This document shows positions 26,601 to 32,840 of a DNA stretch of 64,000 bases, one piece after another; position 1 is the first letter of the stretch, and the number at the start of each line of letters is the position of its first letter. Source of the stretch: Aquabacterium sp029268225 (GTDB lineage Bacteria; Pseudomonadota; Gammaproteobacteria; Burkholderiales; Burkholderiaceae_C); NCBI RefSeq assembly GCF_037482285.1, contig NZ_JBBEYB010000003.1, positions 242,063 through 306,062 of the forward strand, read 5' to 3'. A model generated the notes under the pieces. It was not told where the DNA came from, did not search any database, and saw only the letters and a program-made list of their open reading frames with translations. Position numbers and translations under genes: made by a program.

Positions 26601-26743
26601 AAGGCCTCAAGCGCTTCAAGGACGATGTCAAGGAAGTTCGCGAGGGCTTCGAGTGTGGTCTGAACATCAAGGGCTACAACGACATCAAGGAAGGCGACGT
26701 CCTCGAGTTCTTCGAAATCAAGGAAGTGGCACGTACGCTGTAA
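23684..26743 (+). CDS. infB: Translation initiation factor IF-2
   Basis: GTPase that places fMet-tRNA on the 30S subunit. At 1019 residues it is a long form. It has an IF2_N domain (1-50), an Ala/Glu/Arg-rich charged helix-forming region (about 100-300), Lys/Gly-rich linkers, a second IF2_N segment (about 430-470), then the G domain from about residue 525 (GHVDHGKTS, DTPGHEAF, NKID) and domains II-IV. AGGA precedes the ATG at 23684. Confidence 0.97.
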   Translation: MAVTTVAQLAAELNRPAATLLDQLQSAGVQKATPEDVLTEADKERLLEHLRTAHGSAAGADRKKITLTRKSTTEIKQADASGKARTIQVEVKKKRVFVKRDDSVDDAAQAAQEEAELARREEEARNQAEALRVQEEQLAEARRQREEQERREREEAEERARAAAERAARELAEQEAAAANAKAGSKAAAAAIAAKTAEQDAAEKAAQAARRAAALEAGRAEAAALTAAAQRGNRNAKAAEAAKAAPVVEQAPVIKAEEPAPVKPVEASAPAAAAPAPEAAKPTAVRVVKAADIEAEEKKRADDLAARRKAAEAEAAAIRAMMNAPKKVLVAKKEEPKPVEAAIKGTIHKPKGAPGAAAPGAATTAAKPGDKKSVKSEKLSSSWADEKKRGAPAGKGRTDAGASRNGWKAPGGKGGRRGNDRGESQSTFVAPTEPQIIEVHIPETISVADLAHKMSVKATEVIKQMMKLGQMVTINQQLDQETAMIVVEEMGHQAFAAKLDDPDAFLEEEHADQAAEVFPRAPVVTVMGHVDHGKTSLLDYIRTTRVASGEAGGITQHIGAYHVDTPRGMITFLDTPGHEAFTAMRARGAKATDLVILVVAADDGVMPQTKEAIHHAKAAGVPIVVAINKIDKPGAAPDRVKQELVGEEVVPEEYGGDSPFVHVSAKTGQGIDELLEQVLLQAEVLELTAAKDSQAKGLVIEARLDKGRGPVATVLVQSGTLKRGDVVLAGASYGRVRAMLDENGKACAEAGPSIPVEIQGLADVPSAGDEFMVLSDERRAREIATFRQGKYRNVKLAKQQAAKLESIFENMGQGDVQTLALIIKADVQGSQEALAASLLKLSTPEVRVQIVHAAVGGISESDVNLAIASKAVIIGFNVRADAGARKLADNNGVDLRYYNIIYDAVDDVKAAMGGMLAPEQREEVIGSAEIRQVFVASKIGTIAGCMVTDGVVRRSAKLRLLRDNVVIYTGELEGLKRFKDDVKEVREGFECGLNIKGYNDIKEGDVLEFFEIKEVARTL

Positions 26744-26767
26744 TCAGCGCTCGGTGCTTCGCCCATC

Positions 26768-26800
26768 AACCCCGCCTGAGCCCAGGCGGGGTTTGTGTTT
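26768..26800 (+). terminator. Hairpin terminator between infB and rbfA
   Basis: The 11-bp stem AACCCCGCCTG / CAGGCGGGGTT (26768-26778 / 26783-26793) has a 4-base loop and is followed by the interrupted T-run TGTGTTT. It probably acts as a partial terminator that lowers rbfA-truB expression. Confidence 0.6.
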
Positions 26801-26836
26801 CCGAGGCACACAGCGACATGACAGCAGGAATTCACC

Positions 26837-27226
26837 ATGCGCCATAAGAAAGCTACCCCTAATCGCAGCCTCCGCGTCAACGACCAGATCCAGCGTGATG
26901 TGGCCGAGTTGATCCGCGATCTGAAAGATCCGCGCATCAGCAACATGATCACCATCACGAACGTGGAGGTGACGCCGGACTATGCCCATGCCAAGGTGTT
27001 CTTCTCCTTGTTGGTGGGAGACCCAGTGGCCTGTGAGGAAGGTTTGAACGAAGCAGCGGGTTTCATCCGCAACGGGCTGTTCAAGCGTCTTCAGATCCAC
27101 ACCGTCCCGACCTTGCACTTTCACTTCGACCGCACCACCGAGCGCGCGGCTGAGCTCAATGCCCTGATCAACCAGGCCGTGGCCAACAAGGCCAAGGACG
27201 ATGAAGGTGAGGGCACGGCATCGTGA
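26837..27226 (+). CDS. rbfA: 30S ribosome-binding factor RbfA
   Basis: A 129-residue KH-like protein for 30S maturation and cold adaptation. NRSLRVNDQIQRDVAELIRD, DPRISNMITITNVEVTPDYA and HFHFDRTTERAAELNALI are family segments. The stop overlaps the GTG start of truB (27223-27226). Confidence 0.95.
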   Translation: MRHKKATPNRSLRVNDQIQRDVAELIRDLKDPRISNMITITNVEVTPDYAHAKVFFSLLVGDPVACEEGLNEAAGFIRNGLFKRLQIHTVPTLHFHFDRTTERAAELNALINQAVANKAKDDEGEGTAS

Positions 27227-28224
27227 GCAAGCCGCCGCGTCAACCACGTCGCCAACTGCATGGCGTCATCCTGCTCGACAAGCCCCTGGGTCTGTCGAGC
27301 AATGATGCTTTGCAGAAGGTGCGACGCCTGTTGCGCGCCGAGAAGGCTGGCCATACCGGCACACTGGATCCATTGGCAACAGGCTTGTTGCCCTTGTGCT
27401 TTGGCGCTGCCACCAAGTTTTCTCAGGTATCGCTGGATGCAGACAAGCGTTACATCGCGACGCTCAAGCTGGGTGTGACGACCAACACGGGAGACGCTGA
27501 GGGCGAGGTGTTGCAAACCCGTCCGGTGACGCCGGAGCAGGTGAACGCGGAGCGAATTGCCCAAGCCTGTGCCCAGTGGACCGGCCCGATCGAACAGATT
27601 CCGCCGATGCACTCGGCGCTCAAGCACCAAGGCAAGGCACTGTACGAGTACGCGCGTGAAGGCATCGAGATCGATCGCCCGTCGCGGCAGGTGACCATTC
27701 ACCACATTGACATCCTCAACTGGCAAGGTGATGTGCTGGAATTGGATGTGCAATGCAGCAAAGGGACGTATATTCGCACCCTGGCGCAAGACATTGGCGA
27801 GTCGCTCGGTTGCGGCGCTCACCTCATCGGATTGCGTCGCACGGGCAGTGGTGGTGTGACCTTGAACGGTGCGGTGACGCTGGACGCCTTGGCGTCCATG
27901 AGCGAAGCCGAACGCGACACTCATTTGTTGCCCGCTGATATCTTGTTGAGCGACTGGCCTGAGGTGCTCCTGAGTGAGTCCGAAGCCGCTCGTTTCCTCA
28001 CCGGCTTGCGCCGGCGAACCCGTTTGGCCGATGCGCCCCAGGTGCGTGTGTATGGGCCCCATCCTGAGCCGGGCAGTCTCCCGGGCCGTCGTGTGTTGCT
28101 GGGCAGTGCCCACATCAAGGGCGGTGAATTGATCCCTACGCGCCTGCTGAGCCCGGCCGAGGTGGAAGGCATGCTGACCCAGTCAGCGCCAGCCGCGGCG
28201 GTGGCATCGGCCTCAGAAATCTGA
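27223..28224 (+). CDS. truB: tRNA pseudouridine(55) synthase
   Basis: Makes pseudouridine 55 in the T-loop of tRNAs. The 333 residues contain the catalytic Asp49 in GHTGTLDPLATGLLP and the segment QIPPMHSALKHQGKALYEYA. The start is GTG at 27223, coupled to rbfA by GTGA. The C-terminal part (about 240-333) includes a PUA-like region. Confidence 0.96.
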   Translation: MSKPPRQPRRQLHGVILLDKPLGLSSNDALQKVRRLLRAEKAGHTGTLDPLATGLLPLCFGAATKFSQVSLDADKRYIATLKLGVTTNTGDAEGEVLQTRPVTPEQVNAERIAQACAQWTGPIEQIPPMHSALKHQGKALYEYAREGIEIDRPSRQVTIHHIDILNWQGDVLELDVQCSKGTYIRTLAQDIGESLGCGAHLIGLRRTGSGGVTLNGAVTLDALASMSEAERDTHLLPADILLSDWPEVLLSESEAARFLTGLRRRTRLADAPQVRVYGPHPEPGSLPGRRVLLGSAHIKGGELIPTRLLSPAEVEGMLTQSAPAAAVASASEI

Positions 28225-28244
28225 TTTAGAAACAAAGAGCTTTT

Positions 28245-30071
28245 ATGAGCACTCAAATTCGCAACATCGCGATCATCGCCCACGTTGACCATGGCAAAAC
28301 CACCATGGTCGACCAACTGCTGCGCCAGTCTGGCACCTTCGCCGAACACGAAAAGGTCGTGGACACTGTGATGGACAACCACGCCATCGAACGTGAGCGT
28401 GGCATCACCATCCTGGCCAAGAACTGTGCCGTGTCTTGGAAAGACACCCACATCAACATCCTCGACACCCCAGGTCACGCGGACTTCGGTGGTGAAGTGG
28501 AGCGTGCGCTGTCCATGGTTGACGGCGTGGTGTTACTGATCGACGCGCAAGAGGGCCCGATGCCTCAAACGCGTTTTGTGACCAAGAAGGCGCTGGCCCT
28601 GGGCCTGAAGCCCATCGTGGTGGTCAACAAGGTGGACAAGCCCGGTGCGAACCCCGACAAGGTGGTGAACGCGGCGTTTGACCTGTTTGACAAGCTGGGC
28701 GCGACCGACGAGCAGTTGGACTTCCCCGTGGTGTATGCCTCCGGCATCAATGGCTGGTCCTCGAAGGTCGAGGGTGAGCCCGGCGCCAAGTGGGGCGAAG
28801 ACATGTCGGCCCTGTTCGACACCATTCTGGAGCACGTGCCGGCGGTCAAGGGTGATGCCACTGCACCCCTGCAGTTGCAAATCTCCGCGCTGGATTACTC
28901 CACCTTCGTGGGCCGTATCGGCGTCGGTCGCATCACCCAAGGTACCTTGAAGCCCGGTCAGCAAGTGGCTGTGATGGCGGGTCCTGATGGCAAGGCCTAC
29001 ACCGGCAAGATCAACCAGGTTCATACGTTCCAAGGCCTGGACCGTGTGCAAGCCACCGAAGCCGGTCCTTCCGAGATCGTGCTGATCAGCGGCATTGAAA
29101 ACATTGGCATTGGCGAAACCGTGACCGACCCCGCCAATCCTCAGCCTCTGCCGATGCTGAAGATTGACGAGCCCACCCTGACCATGAACTTCTGCGTGAA
29201 CACCTCGCCGCTGGCAGGTCGTGAAGGTAAGTTTGTGACCAGCCGCCAGATTTGGGACCGCCTGCAAAAGGAGCTGCGCTCCAACGTGGCCCTGCGCGTC
29301 AAGGAAACCGATGAAGACGGCGTCTTTGAAGTGTGCGGCCGCGGTGAATTGCACCTGACCATCTTGCTGGAAGAAATGCGCCGCGAAGGTTACGAGCTGG
29401 CCGTTTCGAAGCCGCGCGTGATGTTCAAAGAGATCGACGGCGTGAAGTGCGAGCCCATGGAGTTGGTGACCGCTGACGTGGAAGAAGAGCACCAAGGCGG
29501 TGTGATGCAAGCCCTGGGCTTGCGCAAGGGCGACATGATCAACATGGAGCTGGACGGCCATGGTCGTGTGCGCCTGGAATACCGCATCCCGGCTCGTGGC
29601 CTGATCGGTTTCAGCAACGAGTTCATGAACCTGACCCGTGGTTCGGGTCTGATCTCGTCGATCTTCGACGGCTACGAGCCGCACAAGGGCGAAATCGGCG
29701 GCCGCAAGAACGGCGTGCTGATCTCCATGGACGACGGTGAAATCTTCACCTACGCCCTGGGCAAGCTGGACGACCGTGGTCGCATGTTCGTCAAGCCGAA
29801 CGACCCCGTGTACGAAGGCATGATCGTGGGTATCCACAGCCGTGAAAACGACCTCGTTGTCAACGCCACGCGCACGAAGCAGCTGACCAACTTCCGCGTG
29901 TCTGGCAAGGAAGACGCGGTCAAGATCACCCCGCCGATCGAACTGACGCTGGAATACGGTGTGGACTTCATCGATGACGACGAGCTGGTCGAGATCACTC
30001 CGAAGTCGATCCGTGTGCGCAAGCGCCACCTGAAGGAACATGATCGCAAGCGCGCTTCGCGCGAATCCTGA
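28245..30071 (+). CDS. typA: Translational GTPase TypA/BipA
   Basis: Ribosome-associated GTPase linked to stress and cold-responsive assembly. The 608 residues carry G1 AHVDHGKTT, switch segment RERGITILAKN, G3 DTPGHADF and G4 NKVDKPG, followed by domain II, an EF-G III/V-like region and the BipA C-terminal domain. It lies 20 bases after truB and is closed by a strong terminator. Confidence 0.97.
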   Translation: MSTQIRNIAIIAHVDHGKTTMVDQLLRQSGTFAEHEKVVDTVMDNHAIERERGITILAKNCAVSWKDTHINILDTPGHADFGGEVERALSMVDGVVLLIDAQEGPMPQTRFVTKKALALGLKPIVVVNKVDKPGANPDKVVNAAFDLFDKLGATDEQLDFPVVYASGINGWSSKVEGEPGAKWGEDMSALFDTILEHVPAVKGDATAPLQLQISALDYSTFVGRIGVGRITQGTLKPGQQVAVMAGPDGKAYTGKINQVHTFQGLDRVQATEAGPSEIVLISGIENIGIGETVTDPANPQPLPMLKIDEPTLTMNFCVNTSPLAGREGKFVTSRQIWDRLQKELRSNVALRVKETDEDGVFEVCGRGELHLTILLEEMRREGYELAVSKPRVMFKEIDGVKCEPMELVTADVEEEHQGGVMQALGLRKGDMINMELDGHGRVRLEYRIPARGLIGFSNEFMNLTRGSGLISSIFDGYEPHKGEIGGRKNGVLISMDDGEIFTYALGKLDDRGRMFVKPNDPVYEGMIVGIHSRENDLVVNATRTKQLTNFRVSGKEDAVKITPPIELTLEYGVDFIDDDELVEITPKSIRVRKRHLKEHDRKRASRES

Positions 30072-30095
30072 TCTGTCCTGACGGATTGAGGTAAA

Positions 30096-30129
30096 AAGGC
30101 CGCGTGTGACAACGCGGCCTTTTTTATTT
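30096..30129 (+). terminator. Intrinsic terminator of typA
   Basis: The perfect 10-bp stem AAGGCCGCGT / ACGCGGCCTT (30096-30105 / 30112-30121) has a 6-base loop and a T-rich tail (TTTTTATTTT). Confidence 0.92.
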
Positions 30130-30148
30130 TCTTGCGGAGAGCGACGAG

Positions 30149-31276
30149 ATGCAGAGTGTGATTCAGACCGAGATCGTGGGAGGGCTAGGTGTCATCACAC
30201 TGAATCGTCCCAAAGCGCTGAATGCCCTCTCGCTGGAGATGATCCGCGAACTCACGGTGGTTTTGCGTGGATGGGCCACGCACCCCGCGGTCCATGCGGT
30301 TCTGCTGAGGGGGGCAGCGCGGCCCGCCGAGGGCGGCAAACATCCGGTGACGCACTTTTGCGCTGGCGGTGACATCCGCTTCATGCACGACGCCGCGCTG
30401 GCAGGGAATGCAGCGGTCGAGGACTTCTTCACCGAGGAATACACGCTCGACCATCTGATTCACAGCTATCCCAAGCCCACGATGGCCTGGATGGAGGGGG
30501 TGACCATGGGGGGCGGCATGGGCCTGGCGCAGGGGTGCGACTTGCGTGTGGCCACCGAGGCCCTGCGCATGGCGATGCCAGAGACCCGCATTGGTCTCTT
30601 CCCGGACGTAGGGGGAGGATACTTTCTGTCGCGTTGTGTCGGATCTGTGGGGGAGTTTCTGGGCTTGGTGGGGCCGCACCTGCATGTGACCGATGCCTTG
30701 ACCCTGGGGCTGGCCGATGTGCACGCCCGGTCGGATGCGTTGGGCTCGATGTTGGACGAGTTGCGGGCACGTCCTGCGCATGGTGGCGAGGAGCTGATGG
30801 GGCGTTGTCGTGCTCATCTTGATTTGCATGGACTCACACAGTTGCCAGACGCGACAGTGACCGTGCATCTGGAGGCCATCAACCGACATTTCAGTCTGCA
30901 CAGGCTGCAAGACATTTGGGCTTCATTGCAAACAGATGGCAGTGACTGGGCGGCGCAGATTCGCCATCAGATGGCAGGACACTCGCCCCTGATGATGGGC
31001 GTGACGCTGGAGCAAATTCGGCGGGGCCGCAGCATGCCGCTCGCAGAGGTGTTTCGCATGGAGCGCACGATGGTGAGGCACTGCTTCCAGTTACGTCCTG
31101 GTGCCGCAAGCGAGACGGTGGAGGGTGTGAGGGCCTTGGTGGTGGACAAGGACCACAAGCCCCTTTGGAAACCCAGTCGGATCGAGGACGTGACGCCGGA
31201 GATGGTGGAGGCCTTCTTTGAGGCAGTGTGGCCTCCGCATGCGCATCCCTTGCGGGATTTGCATGACCCACTGTGA
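30149..31276 (+). CDS. Enoyl-CoA hydratase/isomerase family, 3-hydroxyisobutyryl-CoA hydrolase type
   Basis: A 375-residue crotonase-fold enzyme. FCAGGDIRFMHDA and EGVTMGGGMGLAQGCDLRVA form the oxyanion hole, and MPETRIGLFPDVGGGYFLSR carries the catalytic Glu/Asp positions typical of the 3-hydroxyisobutyryl-CoA hydrolase subgroup (valine catabolism). The long C-terminal helical region (about 230-375) also fits that subgroup. GGAGAG precedes the ATG. No other valine-degradation gene is adjacent, so the substrate is not certain. Confidence 0.85.
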   Translation: MQSVIQTEIVGGLGVITLNRPKALNALSLEMIRELTVVLRGWATHPAVHAVLLRGAARPAEGGKHPVTHFCAGGDIRFMHDAALAGNAAVEDFFTEEYTLDHLIHSYPKPTMAWMEGVTMGGGMGLAQGCDLRVATEALRMAMPETRIGLFPDVGGGYFLSRCVGSVGEFLGLVGPHLHVTDALTLGLADVHARSDALGSMLDELRARPAHGGEELMGRCRAHLDLHGLTQLPDATVTVHLEAINRHFSLHRLQDIWASLQTDGSDWAAQIRHQMAGHSPLMMGVTLEQIRRGRSMPLAEVFRMERTMVRHCFQLRPGAASETVEGVRALVVDKDHKPLWKPSRIEDVTPEMVEAFFEAVWPPHAHPLRDLHDPL

Positions 31277-31318
31277 AGTCCAAGGGGTTTTGGGGCTCTC
31301 AGGGGGCGATAGGGGCTC

Positions 31319-31540
31319 TCACAGCTGAGAAAATAACAGCTTGTGCAAAGGTCGGTTGGCAAGAGCCTGCGGGCTGACTGAGCATGTTGACCGCTGAACG
31401 AGTTCTTTTTTGTGACCTTGACCACTTCGCCTTCCCAAGACCTGAGCCCCTGGCGTGCCTGTGTGGCACCGATGCTCGACTGTTGCTATTAAGCAGCATT
31501 CATCGGGGTTCTGGGCTTGTCGTGTGCACTCTGTGTGCAT
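31319..31540 (-). CDS. Small ORF crossing attL, with a strong ribosome binding site
   Basis: An ATG at 31540 follows AAGGAGG with a 7-base spacer, an ideal binding site on the minus strand. The frame (MHTECTRQAQNPDECC...) crosses the attL core and stops at 31319, giving 73 residues in the integrated state. In the excised circle it would run from the core into the right end and stop after 33 residues. No family is recognised. Only the binding site supports it, so it may not be a real gene. Confidence 0.3.
   Translation of the reverse strand: MHTECTRQAQNPDECCLIATVEHRCHTGTPGAQVLGRRSGQGHKKELVQRSTCSVSPQALANRPLHKLLFSQL
31412..31492 (+). pseudogene. dusA: Displaced native 5' end of dusA, left of the integrated element
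   Basis: A frame from GTG 31412 reads about 26 residues, with LSPWRACVAPMLD identical to the N-terminus of intact dusA at 42016-43065. It then leaves homology right after the att core and stops at 31490-31492. The dusA body is downstream at 42084-43065, so this is the original host 5' end cut off by integration. The exact native start codon is a guess. Confidence 0.8.
31445..31482 (+). repeat. attL, left attachment site in dusA
   Basis: This 38-base segment matches 42046-42083 at 34 of 38 positions. The last 17 bases, GCACCGATGCTCGACTG (31466-31482), are identical, and homology ends abruptly after them. It lies in the codons for VAPMLD of dusA. Confidence 0.88.
31522..31539 (+). repeat. Pair of GTGTGCA repeats near attL (candidate integrase arm sites)
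   Basis: GTGTGCA occurs at 31522-31528 and 31533-31539, 11 bases apart, 40 bases inside the left att core. The same heptamer recurs in pairs at the right end, next to the integrase gene. Arm-type binding is inferred from position and spacing. Confidence 0.55.
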
Positions 31541-31913
31541 TGCGTCGCCTCCTTGTTGACTTGAATGGGTGTCGTTTTGGGCAACGAGACCCAACCCCCA
31601 CCGGGGGGCGAACCCTTGCGTCGCAAGGGTCGGGCACGCTCTCAGACTTCCACCAGTGGTGGCGGTGTCCATCCGCTGCTTTTGCGACTTGCCCGTAAAA
31701 GCCCGCCACAACGAAAGATTCGTAGTCAACGCGGCAGTGGGATGATCCAGATTTGGACCATGAGCACCGGGTACGTGGGCAGATCGCCCCAAAGTTGGGG
31801 CGGTGTACGCCATCGGCGGGGGGCAGTAATAAACACGTACCCAGGGGGGGCGAAAAACTGTCGATCTCGGCGGCTCCACGACCCCGTGTGGCTATCCCCG
31901 CTGGGAGTACCTT
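31541..31913. other. Non-coding left end of the element with several inverted repeats
   Basis: No convincing gene was found here. It holds a hairpin ACCCTTGC-GTC-GCAAGGGT (31612-31630), and a nested pair: GGGTACGTG (31769-31777) with CACGTACCC (31834-31842), enclosing GCCCCAA (31786-31792) with TTGGGGC (31795-31801). It lies downstream of the last structural gene, so it could hold a transcript end, a structured RNA or a recombination or packaging site. Confidence 0.45.
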
Positions 31914-32456
31914 TCAGCTTGTCGCGACCCACTCGCCGCCGCGCATCAGCTCTTCAGCGATGGCCTCGACCTCACTCCATGCAGTCGAGAGAATGTGCAG
32001 CGCGACTTGCTGGGCGAAAGCGTGAGCCCCGCTCGCGTTGTTGCCGAACGCTGGCCTGAGCATGTCGTTCGCTCGTTGAAAGTCGCTTGCCTCAGCGTAG
32101 AGGATGGGCCCGGTCCACGTGGCGCCCGCGTCGATCATCTCAGCGATCACGCCGGCATGAAACACTGATGCCGCTGTGGCTGCGATCACGCCGGAATGAT
32201 CCAAAGGTGGATCATCCAACTTGGCGAACGCTTCGCTCCCAGGGAAGAACGCCTCACCGTGCCAACCCTTTTCATTTGCCTCGATGGTGGCCCTGGGTGA
32301 CTCCAGCCCAAAGGCCCGCATCAGCACCACATGGCCCGCTTCGTGGACGGCAATTCGCCGCAGTGGGGCTGGGTGCCTCGGCGGCCTCTGCCAGGCCGCT
32401 GACCTCCGAAGGCTGGCCGCTGAAGGGTAGGGTGGGGTGGTCTCAGCTTCGCTCAC
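31914..32456 (-). CDS. M41-like HEAGH metalloprotease-type protein
   Basis: A 180-residue protein with a zinc-protease motif VHEAGHVVLMRAFG (HExxH at 38-42). A later segment, ASDFQRANDMLRPAF, resembles the third-ligand helix of FtsH-type (M41) peptidases, but there is no AAA domain and no membrane segment. Its GTG start overlaps the previous stop (GTGA), and it is the last gene of the element's structural operon. In a phage context it could process capsid or tail proteins, but this is inference. Activity is not shown by sequence alone. Confidence 0.65.
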   Translation of the reverse strand: MSEAETTPPYPSAASLRRSAAWQRPPRHPAPLRRIAVHEAGHVVLMRAFGLESPRATIEANEKGWHGEAFFPGSEAFAKLDDPPLDHSGVIAATAASVFHAGVIAEMIDAGATWTGPILYAEASDFQRANDMLRPAFGNNASGAHAFAQQVALHILSTAWSEVEAIAEELMRGGEWVATS

Positions 32457-32839
32457 TGCGTCACCTGGACCTTGTTACCGATGAAGGTCAGCCGGTGCTG
32501 ATTGGCCTCGATGCAGCGTGACATCACCGACACCATGGAGCAGATGCAGGGGAGGTCTCCGAGTTGCATGGCGTTGTGAAAGGCTGAAACGCGGGCAGTG
32601 TGCCCACCCCAGAGGAAATCGCGCCATGGCCCGTCCTCGACCTCAACGAGCAGGCCCGCATTTTCCAGTGCTGCCACTGAGTCGAGAAGGCAGAAGGCTG
32701 CGCCTGCGATGACCATGGCAGCGTCGTTTGCTTCGGCCACCGGAGCCAGTTCAATGAACGCGCCAAACACCTCCCGCTTTTCCTTGATGGCCCGGCTCAT
32801 CTTGTTGAAGCCTCGGTGCAGTTCGTCAGCAATACCCAT
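32453..32839 (-). CDS. Hypothetical protein after the tape measure gene
   Basis: A 128-residue protein with no recognised family (MGIADELHRGFNKMSRAIKE..., ending CIEANQHRLTFIGNKVQVTQ). Several Cys and Trp residues and a hydrophobic helix (AAMVIAGAAFCLLDSVAALE) are visible. It starts one base after the tape measure stop (TGA-C-ATG) and overlaps the M41-like gene by 4 bases, so all three are translated together. In tailed phages the slot next to the tape measure often holds a tail chaperone or minor tail protein, but nothing here confirms that. Confidence 0.75.
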   Translation of the reverse strand: MGIADELHRGFNKMSRAIKEKREVFGAFIELAPVAEANDAAMVIAGAAFCLLDSVAALENAGLLVEVEDGPWRDFLWGGHTARVSAFHNAMQLGDLPCICSMVSVMSRCIEANQHRLTFIGNKVQVTQ

Positions 32840-32840
32840 G

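Noticed and set aside
31319..31879. 186-residue minus-strand frame across the left end of the element
   Set aside because: The upstream part has no binding site, low-complexity composition and runs through hairpins. Only the part from 31540 has a good start, and it is reported separately with low confidence.
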